From NCBI GenBank assembly GCA_045562535.1, contig JBJKVP010000006.1, positions 1-64,000 on the forward strand: a DNA stretch of 64,000 bases, given 5' to 3'. A model generated the notes under the pieces. That model ran no database searches. It was not told the origin of the DNA and was given only the letters and a program-made list of their open reading frames with translations. Shown in pieces: positions 52,601-60,650 of this stretch. The DNA is from UBA6926 sp045562535. GTDB lineage: Bacteria > Chloroflexota > Dehalococcoidia > UBA6926. Each line of letters begins with the position of its first letter. The stretch's first letter is position 1. Both the position numbers and the translations under genes were made by a program.

Positions 52601-52960
52601 CATATTATGTTCATCAAGGAAAGCCTGTGATGATCTGAAATAAGAGGCTGCGATAGGGGCCGAGGTGGAACAGAGTCGTTTTCCTCCTTCAGCCCATAAA
52701 GAAAATTCGTCTTGATTATCAATATTATTCAGAATTTCAATAGTTGCTCGAAGATATTCTGCGGTGGCCTCCCATGCTCTAAAAGAAGATCTAGAAATTT
52801 CTAAGGCGTCTTGCAACCACAATAAATAATTATCTAATTCTATAAACCGTTTTTGTGCTTCTCCGTTCACTTGACTAAAAATCTGTGAAACGGAAACCGG
52901 TAAAGACTGGATCTCTTGAGAAAGAGCCTTTATCTCTTCTTCTTTGGAGGTATATGTCAT
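49679..52960 (-). CDS. Large VWA-domain protein (NorD/CbbO-like)
   Basis: A 1093-residue cytoplasmic protein. The first 600 residues are mostly helical and of low identity to known families. A long acidic linker follows (about 615-780). The C-terminal VWA domain has a complete MIDAS: DMSAS (Asp872), Thr985 in HATRMG, and Asp1013 in SDGRPQD. This layout matches NorD/CbbO proteins, which pair with MoxR-type ATPases (NorQ/CbbQ) to activate metalloenzymes. The MoxR gene lies 10 bp upstream. No nitric-oxide reductase or Rubisco gene is in the window, so the client is unknown. Confidence 0.9.
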   Translation of the reverse strand: MTYTSKEEEIKALSQEIQSLPVSVSQIFSQVNGEAQKRFIELDNYLLWLQDALEISRSSFRAWEATAEYLRATIEILNNIDNQDEFSLWAEGGKRLCSTSAPIAASYFRSSQAFLDEHNMDDLQEWVKAGESLYHGTWKSGALVTKFFETSPSLLLDFTMEHLLQYVVILDSVAEHSSEMAEECLLLARESFSLVEEESTEGYFKVLSSTVSNNWKYTKDTQRSAALALPRIARHERARYMDLAAKIADERGKRYLIFLNEGSKSLGEVTYDVHSKILDMFETLYSISPEAAVEFIHSCPELIRRVGANDMHKWYEAGLGMLQQNEAAGLGFFKLESARGESLIDQISATVNLEDIAPILQMYARGLTGGDMQLRSVTELQERTLGWAREEKASTDGSNIFLPDEISSFPTKNENFSWFKVLCSHQTGHLEFMSFHFDFEREGNLFALRRVATETAKLETDGGSPAAVLSEFERFFDLFPQRKLASDIYQALEDARIDYLTRHAYAGLRDPYRLVQGAATYGRRSPQNLPLREALVELLIRMTLLEREATIPVPRNLRSVVNNMAATLDKLMDINALPEDTAEACLIIYKLLIKVPNTPPPADMDWDETQIGELSEEGSSEIQEADSASAGGQDMVPGSGTEDDVEYKPAEDVDYRGDFKPELVQTLANLRKGQQQTDEMTKAPPLTEEMIKQLLEKSAEIDLSSVVDGNIDDPSGLFVSSLMSESIEGPDAEFKDESGPGGLGGKEEVESEEELMEEPKTSLYSEWDFVALDYKPNWCRIHESVITEGSIDFYQETVDKYAGLINEVRRQFEMMVPETYRKEKRLPDGEEFDLDAAIEYIVEKRAGSAPDEKIYWRRNKTQRDVAVIFLLDMSASTAEAIDEKELKALNDDDDDVPEDPKQYLNWLKSRREKANRSYRRIIDLEKESTVLLIRALETIGDTYGIYGFSGYGRDNVEFYTVKALEEPFSDKVQRRIDGINPLHATRMGPAIRHAAEKLDDIGAKTKVLFLISDGRPQDRGYSREGAEKEYAVQDTHMALLETKAKGIIPFLLTVDRAGHDYMKEMCGDLPYEVLADINLLPKRLPQLYSRLTL

Positions 52961-52969
52961 ATAGACTTC

Positions 52970-53881
52970 CTACTCAAAAATGCTAGTTATTATTTCGTTT
53001 ATGCTTCGCTGCACAGAAGGGTCATCACTTAAAGCCTGTGCTACCGCTGCCTCGCATGCTCTCCTAGGTGATATCCCTTTGGAAATCAAGTTTCCTGCAT
53101 ATATAAGCAGTCGTGTGCTAACTCCTTCTTGCAATCCATGTTCTTTAAGATTGCGTACTTTTTCTGCCAATCTCGCTAATAAATCAGCATTATTCTGATC
53201 TACACCGCTCTCTTTATGTACAATCGCCGCTTCTTGTTCTCTAGGGGGGTACTCGAATTCCATCGCTATAAATCGTTGCCTAGTAGATTGTTTCAAATCT
53301 TTCAAGGCACTTTGATATCCAGGATTGTACGATATTACCAGTAAGAATCCATCTGCAGCTTCTAGAATCTGGCCTCGTTTTTCAACTGGCAAAAGCCTTC
53401 TATGATCAGTTAAAGGGTGAATAAGAACCGTTGTGTCTTTTCTTGCTTCCACTACCTCATCTAAATAACAAATAGCTCCAGCTTTGACTGCCCTTGTTAA
53501 AGGACCATCCACCCATTTTGTTTCCTCGCCATCTAGCAAGAATCGACCCACAAGATCACTTGCTGTTAAATCTTCGTGAGAAGCTATAGTAATCAATGGC
53601 TTACCTTGACCATCAGATTCCTGGTTATTCCCTTTTCTTACTGTAGACATCGGCCTACCTAAGCGCCAAGCCATGTACTCAACAAAACGGGTTTTGCCAC
53701 AACCGGTGGGCCCTTTCAATAAAACTGGTATTTTTTGCTCGTATGCAGCCGTAAAAACTTCGATTTCATCTTGGATTGGAAGATAGTAGGGTTCCTCATC
53801 TATTGTAAATTCTTCTACTTCATATTCACTATAGGATGCTCTGTTTGTATCTGCGACTGAACCACTTGATTTTTTTGGCAT
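52970..53881 (-). CDS. MoxR-family AAA+ ATPase (NorQ/CbbQ-like)
   Basis: A 303-residue AAA+ ATPase. ATG 53881 is preferred, 12 bases after GGAGG; a TTG further out overlaps that SD. Walker A is GPTGCGKT (57-64) and Walker B CYLDE (138-142); then sensor-like ISYNPGYQ and the C-terminal lid with STRLLIYAG. This pattern fits NorQ/CbbQ (the AAA_5 and CbbQ_C combination). It should act as a remodelling motor with the VWA protein just downstream. It follows coaE by 47 bp. Confidence 0.93.
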   Translation of the reverse strand: MPKKSSGSVADTNRASYSEYEVEEFTIDEEPYYLPIQDEIEVFTAAYEQKIPVLLKGPTGCGKTRFVEYMAWRLGRPMSTVRKGNNQESDGQGKPLITIASHEDLTASDLVGRFLLDGEETKWVDGPLTRAVKAGAICYLDEVVEARKDTTVLIHPLTDHRRLLPVEKRGQILEAADGFLLVISYNPGYQSALKDLKQSTRQRFIAMEFEYPPREQEAAIVHKESGVDQNNADLLARLAEKVRNLKEHGLQEGVSTRLLIYAGNLISKGISPRRACEAAVAQALSDDPSVQRSINEIITSIFE

Positions 53882-53928
53882 ACTAAATTTAATCCTCCAA
53901 TACAATAAAAATGTTATCGTTTATTATT

Positions 53929-54531
53929 CTAAGCGTTTTTGGTGCGCTCCGCCCAAACATCAAGAACTGTTGCTTCTACTTGCTCCAAGCTAGGAGTTGT
54001 ATCAATCACGACATCAGCGGTAGCAGCTCTCTCTTCATTAGATATCTGTGAGCTGATTCGTAACAAAGCTTGTTCCTCCGTTAAATTATTTCTTTTTTGC
54101 AGTCTGGCTGATGCAACATCAACTGGTACTGCCGTAACCCAAACTTCATCGACTAGCGCAGTCCAATCAGCTTCGATCAATATAGCGGCTTCCAAGACAG
54201 CAACTTTTACATCGTTTGATCGGTGATCATCCAATATCTGGTCCACCATATCATAGATACGGGGCCAAGTAATAGAATTCAGAGTTTTTAGATGCTCAGG
54301 ATCTGAGAAAACGATCCCTCCAAGTTTTTGCCTAATAATCTCTTTTGTGTCTGGATCAGCTAAATCTTCTCCCCATGTGTCGATTATATCTTTATAAGCG
54401 TCTGTCCCCGGCAAATAAACTTGGTGCCCGACTAAATCAGCATTAATGATTTGAGCTCCCAAACCATCTAGCTGCTCTGAAACCGTAGTTTTTCCACTGG
54501 CAATCCCACCTGTTAATCCAATTACTAGCAT
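53929..54531 (-). CDS. coaE: Dephospho-CoA kinase
   Basis: A 200-residue P-loop kinase for the last step of CoA synthesis. It starts MLVIGLTGGIASGKTTVSEQL (Walker A GGIASGKT), then INADLVGHQVY, ITWPRI and the LID residues QKRNNLTEEQA. AGGAGG is five bases before ATG 54531. It leads the operon with MoxR, VWA and the binding-fold protein. With coaD at 31.4 kb this supplies CoA for the many acyl-CoA enzymes here. Confidence 0.95.
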   Translation of the reverse strand: MLVIGLTGGIASGKTTVSEQLDGLGAQIINADLVGHQVYLPGTDAYKDIIDTWGEDLADPDTKEIIRQKLGGIVFSDPEHLKTLNSITWPRIYDMVDQILDDHRSNDVKVAVLEAAILIEADWTALVDEVWVTAVPVDVASARLQKRNNLTEEQALLRISSQISNEERAATADVVIDTTPSLEQVEATVLDVWAERTKNA

Positions 54532-54641
54532 TAATCCTCCTAATTGTACTTTACCACTGTAAAGCGCGAAGTTATCATAGCTCCTTACTTTAGTTGTCTG
54601 AGAAGATCTATAATAAACGAGTTACGTCAGAAAAGTAATAA

Positions 54642-54669
54642 GCTTTAGTCTAAACCAATAAACTAAAGC
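54642..54669. promoter_or_regulatory. 8-bp inverted repeat upstream of selA
   Basis: GCTTTAGT (54642-54649) and ACTAAAGC (54662-54669) are perfect arms around 12 bp, 38 bases before the selA start in the divergent coaE-selA gap. Possible operator or leader hairpin. Confidence 0.3.
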
Positions 54670-54706
54670 AGAGCACTATAAGACCAAAACATATCGGGGG
54701 ATTTCA

Positions 54707-56095
54707 ATGAATAGCAAGGAAAAAAATGCGGCTTTCCGCAATCTTCCTAGCGTGGATAGCATATTAAATAGCAAACCTCTAAATGACCTTGGATATCATG
54801 ATGGCGCATCTTTCATGACCGAAATTACAAGAGAAGTATTGCTTGAAGCACGAGAAGCAATATCAAATAACCAGGAATTTGGCTCAGAAGATGACCTTAT
54901 ATTAAAAATAAGAAACCGGATCTTATCTATATTACAACCGAGACCTAGAAAAGTAATCAACGCTGGGGGAGTGGTAATAAATACTAACCTTGGCCGTTCT
55001 CCTCTTAGCGAGCAAGCTCAGCAAGCAATGCTGGACGTTAGTGGTGGGTATTCTGATCTGGAATATGATCTTGTCGCCGGAGAACGCGGTTCACGGCACT
55101 CTCATCCTGAAAAACTCCTGCGCTTCTTGTCCGGGGGAGAATCAGCTGTTGTTGTAAACAATAATGCTTCGGCGTTACTACTGACGTTAAGTGCATTAGC
55201 AGATGGTAAAGAAGTCATAGTTTCTCGTGGAGAATCAATCGAAATAGGAGGTCGTTTCAGAATCCCTGATGTGCTAAACCAAAGTGGTGCAACAATAGTA
55301 GAGGTGGGAACTACAAATAGGACTTATGTTGAAGACTACGAAAACGCCATCACTGAAAACACAGCAGCAATATTAAAAGTTCATCGAAGCAATTTTGAAA
55401 TCATAGGGTTTACCCATACCCCCGAAGAAAAAGATTTGGCTAAACTATGTAATCAGTTCTCCATCCCTCTAATAAATGACTTGGGTTCCGGCTGTCTTAT
55501 TCAGACAACAAAATATGGCTTGGACCCAGAGCCTACTGTAAGGGAGGCCATAGAAACAGGCGCAGATCTGGCTCTTTTCTCTGGAGATAAACTACTGGGT
55601 GGGCCTCAAGCAGGAATCATTGTAGGAAAAAAGGACTACATAGATAGGTTGAAAGTTCATCCGCTTGCTCGAGCAGTACGGATCGACAAATTAGACTTAG
55701 CTGCTCTAACCGCTACTCTTATCCCATACCTCACAGGGAACTTTGAAAATGAGGTTCCTATATGGCGCATGATTTCTGCAACTATGAAATCTTTGGATTC
55801 CCGGGCAAAATCTTGGGCGAAAAGCGTAGAGAGTTCGAAAGTTCTGATTATTGATGGGCAAACAGCCGTTGGAGGTGGCAGTTTACCGGGCCAGATGTTA
55901 GATACTAAAAATCTGATGATACCAAGAGAATTATGTGGACCGGGGGGTGCAGACAAGCTTGCCGAAAATTTAAGAACAAGTGAGATTCCCATAATTACTC
56001 GGGTTTCCGAAGACAATCTATTATTAGATGTTCGAACCGTTTTACCCGAACAAGACGCCGATCTTTGTAATACGCTAAGTAATATTTTAAATTAG
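54707..56095 (+). CDS. selA: L-seryl-tRNA(Sec) selenium transferase
   Basis: A 462-residue PLP enzyme converting Ser-tRNA(Sec) to Sec-tRNA(Sec). The N-terminus AFRNLPSVDSIL is typical, GTTNRTYVEDYE follows, and FSGDKLLGGPQAG carries the PLP Lys295, the same number as in E. coli. GGGGG is seven bases before ATG. No selB, selC or selD is in the window. It implies selenoprotein synthesis in the cell, but some SelA-like proteins have other roles. Confidence 0.93.
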   Translation: MNSKEKNAAFRNLPSVDSILNSKPLNDLGYHDGASFMTEITREVLLEAREAISNNQEFGSEDDLILKIRNRILSILQPRPRKVINAGGVVINTNLGRSPLSEQAQQAMLDVSGGYSDLEYDLVAGERGSRHSHPEKLLRFLSGGESAVVVNNNASALLLTLSALADGKEVIVSRGESIEIGGRFRIPDVLNQSGATIVEVGTTNRTYVEDYENAITENTAAILKVHRSNFEIIGFTHTPEEKDLAKLCNQFSIPLINDLGSGCLIQTTKYGLDPEPTVREAIETGADLALFSGDKLLGGPQAGIIVGKKDYIDRLKVHPLARAVRIDKLDLAALTATLIPYLTGNFENEVPIWRMISATMKSLDSRAKSWAKSVESSKVLIIDGQTAVGGGSLPGQMLDTKNLMIPRELCGPGGADKLAENLRTSEIPIITRVSEDNLLLDVRTVLPEQDADLCNTLSNILN

Positions 56096-56111
56096 GACGA
56101 AAAATCACTAT

Positions 56112-56894
56112 ATGAATACCCTTAAAGATCTTTTAAAATCAGGGAAGACTGCCGTAGGAACTTCTGTGACTCCTGAAGTAGATGTCGGCACTCTTGCAAA
56201 TTCTGGGTATGATTTTTTACTTTTTGATACTCAACACTCTCCTTTTGAGGTTAAGCAATTAATCCCCGCCATCCAATCAATGAGAGGGACTAAGGCTGCG
56301 CCTATTATCCGTGTTAGTCAAAATCGTGAGGATCTAATATGTATGGCTTTAGATGCCGGTGCTAGGGGACTCATAGCACCAATGGTAAACACTAAAGAGC
56401 AGGCTGAGCATTTAGTTCGTGCTTGCAGATATTATCCTTTAGGCACCCGAAGTAATTCTGGAATAAAAGGTGACTGGGGTGAAGATGTATCAAATATCAG
56501 TAGGGATGAGATGACCAGTCAAGATTATAGGAATTATCTTGATATGGTTAACAAAGACTTGGTAATTATTCCAATGATTGAAACAAACGAAGCTATAGAT
56601 AATATTGAAGGTATTCTTAGCGTATCAGGAATCGATGTTTTACTGATTGGTCCATCTGACCTTTCCATTGAATTGGGAGTCGCTATTGATTATCGTAGTG
56701 ATACCTATCAAAAAAGTTTAGATAAGATTGTTGCATCATGCAATAATCACGATGTGGTTCCAGGTATGTATTTTATACCCCATGGAATGGACCCAAATTT
56801 TTATGTTGATAAAGGGTTTAAGTTTTTTACAATGCCTTGGACTGGTTGGGCCACCGAGGGTATACAAAGTGGATTATCTACAATAAAAAGATAA
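56112..56894 (+). CDS. HpcH/HpaI-family aldolase
   Basis: A 260-residue TIM-barrel aldolase. Motifs are DTQHSPFEV (His42; usual DxEH, so Glu is Gln41), IIRVSQN (substrate Arg), MIETNEAIDNI (metal Glu) and IGPSDLSIELG (metal Asp). The family cleaves 2-keto-4-hydroxy acids to pyruvate and an aldehyde in a metal-dependent reaction. It starts 16 bp after selA, likely on the same mRNA. The substrate is not known. Confidence 0.9.
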   Translation: MNTLKDLLKSGKTAVGTSVTPEVDVGTLANSGYDFLLFDTQHSPFEVKQLIPAIQSMRGTKAAPIIRVSQNREDLICMALDAGARGLIAPMVNTKEQAEHLVRACRYYPLGTRSNSGIKGDWGEDVSNISRDEMTSQDYRNYLDMVNKDLVIIPMIETNEAIDNIEGILSVSGIDVLLIGPSDLSIELGVAIDYRSDTYQKSLDKIVASCNNHDVVPGMYFIPHGMDPNFYVDKGFKFFTMPWTGWATEGIQSGLSTIKR

Positions 56895-56915
56895 TCATAA
56901 ATTTTTTAACATTAT

Positions 56916-57737
56916 CTAAGGTTTATTTTTATTAACTTTAAAATTGTAAATGATTAGGCTTGTTAGGATAAATAATAATATGCCAGAAAAAATTAATACA
57001 CCCATTGATAAATGAAATCTACTTTGTTGATTCTCTGTTTTTTCTAATTGCTCTGATATTGTTTCCTGCGTTTGGCTAGATAGATTTAATTTTTTGTTTG
57101 ATAGATTATCTTTATTTTCATATGCAGGTTTAATATACCATTGCCTTTGTTCAGGTGAATTGAAGTATTTGGTATCACCTGAGGCATATATGGATGAAAA
57201 AATTTCTTTAGAACCTACAGATAATACATACCTTAATAATCCATTAGATTTGAGTGTGACTTTAACTTTAATACCATTTTCTAATGTCTCTTGATGAGAA
57301 ATTACTCTTATTAAATTCATCCGACTATAGGGTTCATAAAATGTACTAGGTGGTGAATTAGCTTTGTATATTTCTTCAACTGTTTTAACACTCTGATTTT
57401 CAGAGTTAGCTATTTTAGTTATAGTAAGTTCAGGCAGATAATTTTGTGTTAGTTGGTTTTCAGGTTCACGATCTGGAATTAAAATACTAAATTTTAGAAT
57501 ATTGTCAGAAAAACTATTAAGATTAAATATTATTTCCTTATTATCTGATTCAAATTCACCATAAAACGCATGCGAAACAGAAGCATCGCTTAAATCAATA
57601 ATAGTTTCTTCCGTAGGATGCTGAATGATTTCAAATGGTTGATGTGCATAAACCTTATTTGCTTGAAGAGTAAAAATCACTAGGGCTAATAAAATTATCC
57701 ATAATATTTTACGGGAATTTATTTTATTTTCGGTAAT
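56916..57737 (-). CDS. Exported, C-terminally anchored protein with likely ATT start
   Basis: The frame codes for a convincing signal peptide (SRKILWIILLALVIF, cut after VYA), but the only ATG/GTG/TTG codon, GTG 57680, lies inside it. A stop closes the frame at 57750-57748. The best start is ATT at 57737, six bases after GAGG of GAGGTGG (57747-57741), giving 273 residues. The mature protein begins with His, is beta-rich (SHAFYGEF, FSILIPDRE), and ends in a helix (about 245-267) and Lys-rich tail. It resembles pre-peptidase-like extracytoplasmic beta-sandwiches. Function unknown. Confidence 0.7.
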   Translation of the reverse strand: MTENKINSRKILWIILLALVIFTLQANKVYAHQPFEIIQHPTEETIIDLSDASVSHAFYGEFESDNKEIIFNLNSFSDNILKFSILIPDREPENQLTQNYLPELTITKIANSENQSVKTVEEIYKANSPPSTFYEPYSRMNLIRVISHQETLENGIKVKVTLKSNGLLRYVLSVGSKEIFSSIYASGDTKYFNSPEQRQWYIKPAYENKDNLSNKKLNLSSQTQETISEQLEKTENQQSRFHLSMGVLIFSGILLFILTSLIIYNFKVNKNKP

Positions 57738-57783
57738 ATTCCACCTCTAATAATTGTGGTCGATTGTAATAAAAACCTTTTAC

Positions 57784-58971
57784 TTACCTGGGTAATGCAA
57801 GCCCTCGCTGAGCTATGATTTGTCGTTGCACTTCTAAGCTTCCTCCACCCAAACTAAAGGCCGTACTTAACCACGCGTTTGCTCCCAATAATCCGTGCAT
57901 TGGAGCTTTCTGATTTGTCCGTGGTCTGTAAAGCGCATCAGCTCCTGCCAGCCTGGCTAATTCTTTGTAAACTCTTATACCAGTTTCATCCAACATGGCT
58001 TTTGTCATCGAAGCTTCGCTTTCAGGAACGGATCCTTGGCCTTGCAACCATGCTCCACGATACATTATCATTCTTGCCGTTTCGATTTGAACTCGAAGGT
58101 CAGCTAAAATATGTTTTGCTGCAGCATTGTTTTGTAAATGTTTTAATTTGCCTTTGGTAAATTCGCCAATAAATCTTTCCAAGTACCTTAGTAGCCTAGC
58201 TGGTACTTCAACGGGGATTCTTTCAAAGCTTAAGGTAGTCATAGCAACATAAAAACCTCTGTTAGCTTCTCCTAAAAGATTCTGCTTAGGCACCCGAACA
58301 TCCTCAAGAAAAATTTGGCTCCATCGCCTTCGTCCCAAACCATCATATATGGGTAATATTTTTACCCCGGGAGATTTCATATCTAGCAAAAGGTATGAAA
58401 TACCTCTATGCTTTGGTGAATTTGGATCGGTTCTTACCAAATAATGTCCCCAGTCTGACCATGCCCCATCTGAATTCCATATCTTTTGTCCATTGATGAT
58501 ATAGTCGTCTCCGTCTTCTACGGCTCTGGTTTCTATGGATGCTAAATCCGACCCGGCGTCTGGTTCACTGAAACCTTGAGACCATCGTGTTATTTCACCA
58601 TTTGATATCTTGGGTAAAAAGAAATCTTTCTGCCATTCGGTACCATGTAGCATGAGAGTAGGAGCTTCAATTCCACCTCCCAATGATTCTGGCGCTCCTT
58701 CGTATGCCATGGTCTCTCTGTAAGCTAACAAAGTGCTAAAGGGAGCGTCTTGCCCGCCATATCTCTTAGGCCAGTGCATAGTCCACCAGCCTTTTTCTAT
58801 AAGTTTTTGGGTAAACTCATGAATTCTTTCTCGTTCCTCAACATCATCGACATCATGAGATGCAACCCACAAAGAAGTTACATCTTTTCCACGATCTTCC
58901 CACTCTTCGCGAACAAATTTACTTGCTTCTAAGCGTAATTTCTCTTCTTCTGGACTGAAAACAAAATCCAA
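57784..58971 (-). CDS. Acyl-CoA dehydrogenase
   Basis: A 395-residue FAD acyl-CoA dehydrogenase. TTG 58971 (MDFVFSPEEEKLR) is preferred since AAGGA lies six bases upstream; a TTG at 59004 has a poorer SD. The FAD and substrate loop GFSEPDAGSDLAS, NGQKIWNSDGAWSD and the C-terminal GGGSLEVQRQIIAQRGLALPR-type segment (split as GGGSLEVQR and IIAQRGLALPR) are clear. It forms an enoyl-CoA by alpha,beta-oxidation. It sits downstream of the hydantoinase and DUF917 genes, suggesting a shared catabolic unit. Chain specificity unknown. Confidence 0.93.
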   Translation of the reverse strand: MDFVFSPEEEKLRLEASKFVREEWEDRGKDVTSLWVASHDVDDVEERERIHEFTQKLIEKGWWTMHWPKRYGGQDAPFSTLLAYRETMAYEGAPESLGGGIEAPTLMLHGTEWQKDFFLPKISNGEITRWSQGFSEPDAGSDLASIETRAVEDGDDYIINGQKIWNSDGAWSDWGHYLVRTDPNSPKHRGISYLLLDMKSPGVKILPIYDGLGRRRWSQIFLEDVRVPKQNLLGEANRGFYVAMTTLSFERIPVEVPARLLRYLERFIGEFTKGKLKHLQNNAAAKHILADLRVQIETARMIMYRGAWLQGQGSVPESEASMTKAMLDETGIRVYKELARLAGADALYRPRTNQKAPMHGLLGANAWLSTAFSLGGGSLEVQRQIIAQRGLALPR

Positions 58972-59048
58972 TTTATTTCCTTCTTTCTTAATGGCCGAAA
59001 CCAAGAATAAACCTAGTGCCGTTTTCTTTCAACGAATAAGTCAGAAAA

Positions 59049-60596
59049 TCAATTTTGTTTCGAGGTATCTAGGTTTCCAACAGATTTAACTTTGACTCTT
59101 AATGCATTACTGGGGAGGTACGCCAGGGGGATTTCTTCGATATCCATAATTTCTACTGACCCTGGATCTGCACCTGCATCAATAGCTTTACTAGTCGCTT
59201 CTTCTTTCGCCAAGTTCAAGGCTTCCTCTCTAGTCATCTCTGTCAGCGAATACACTTTTTCAACTTGACCTCCTACTTGCGATATCGCAGCTCCAATTGC
59301 ATTGGCTACGTCAGCATTAGATGGCCGGAGAACATCCGAAGCACCTTCGAAAGAATTTTTTACCAGAATACTTCCTCCCCCTACTAGTACGACAGGCACC
59401 GGATGAGAACTAACTTTGATCTGGTCTGCTACCACCTCGACTCGTTTTTGAATTTCATTGATTGCCTCTTCGGCAAACGAGGCATTAATATCGGACAAAA
59501 GGTTTGGGTCGCCGACCCCAGCAGCTCCATTGGCAACAGCTATATCGGTTGCAGTGAGTTGGTCGCCACCAAAAACCATGCCTTCCTGAGTCAGTCGAAA
59601 ACCAACACTTTCTGGGCCTATAACTAAAGGGTTTTGTTTTATTACGGTCCCACCTCCAAGAGCTATAGAAAAAACATCCGGCATCCGAAAATTAGTTCTC
59701 ACTCCTGCAACATCTACGGCTACAATCGCCTCTCTAGGAAAACCTCGTACGAGCATGCCTCCATCAGTGGAAGTCCCTCCAATATCTATTACAACTGCAT
59801 CAAGGACTCCTGATAGAAAAGCAGCCCCCCTCATACTATTAGTTGGACCCGATGCAATAGTAAAAACAGGGTACTGAGCGGCAAATTCCGACTGCATCAA
59901 GGTTCCATCGTTCTGGCTAAAAAATAACGGCGCTTCGAGCCCAGCTGAACTCATAGCTGTTTCAATTGCTGCTACTGTTTTAGCAGCAACTTCAACGAGA
60001 CAAGCATTAAGCATCGCTGCGTTCTCCCGTTCCAATATTCCAACACGGCCTATTTCCGATGACAAAGTTATTTTCATACTAGGAATTTCTGACGTGATAA
60101 TATCGGCTGCGATTTTCTCGTGCGAATCATCAACTGGAGAAAACACTCCGGATATGGAAACGGACCTTACTCCCTCATCATTCATTTTTTTTGCTATGGT
60201 GCGTAATTCAATTTCGTCAATGGGAGAAATCTCTCTCCCATCATATTCGTGCCCACCTTTTGCCATATAAGTATGGCCACCGATTGAACTCCTTAGATCA
60301 TCAGGCCAATCAACTAGGGGTGGAAGCATTGTTGTAGCTGGTAAACAAAGCCTCAAAGCTGCAGAATGGGCTAACCCCGCACGTTGTAGCAGTGCATTAA
60401 CAAAATGGGTCGTCCCCAGCATTACTGCGTCTATTTCCGCATCATTTGGCTTAGAGGCATTGAGGGTATTTATGCAAGAAATTATCCCAGATGTGACATC
60501 GGGCGTAGTTGGGCTTTTTATCTTGCCTACCAATACCTCACCATCCATCAAAACGGCATCTGTATTGGTCCCTCCAACATCAATTCCTATATGCAT
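59049..60596 (-). CDS. Hydantoinase/oxoprolinase-family protein, short form
   Basis: A 515-residue protein starting MHIGIDVGGTNTDAVLMDG, with the ASKHA ATPase fold of HyuA. Internal marks are GTTHFVNALLQR, SSEIGRVGILERENAAMLNA, IDIGGTSTDGG and VPVVLVGGGS. It is shorter than full HyuA (about 690), lacking the C-terminal part, and no HyuB gene is present. Its upstream neighbour is a DUF917 protein, a partner often found beside or fused to this short form. ATP-driven opening of a cyclic imide or thiohydantoin is possible. Confidence 0.9.
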   Translation of the reverse strand: MHIGIDVGGTNTDAVLMDGEVLVGKIKSPTTPDVTSGIISCINTLNASKPNDAEIDAVMLGTTHFVNALLQRAGLAHSAALRLCLPATTMLPPLVDWPDDLRSSIGGHTYMAKGGHEYDGREISPIDEIELRTIAKKMNDEGVRSVSISGVFSPVDDSHEKIAADIITSEIPSMKITLSSEIGRVGILERENAAMLNACLVEVAAKTVAAIETAMSSAGLEAPLFFSQNDGTLMQSEFAAQYPVFTIASGPTNSMRGAAFLSGVLDAVVIDIGGTSTDGGMLVRGFPREAIVAVDVAGVRTNFRMPDVFSIALGGGTVIKQNPLVIGPESVGFRLTQEGMVFGGDQLTATDIAVANGAAGVGDPNLLSDINASFAEEAINEIQKRVEVVADQIKVSSHPVPVVLVGGGSILVKNSFEGASDVLRPSNADVANAIGAAISQVGGQVEKVYSLTEMTREEALNLAKEEATSKAIDAGADPGSVEIMDIEEIPLAYLPSNALRVKVKSVGNLDTSKQN

Positions 60597-60650
60597 AACA
60601 TTCTGTTCTTTCTTCCAACATCATTTTGCTTTTGAGCTCAACATAAAAAT

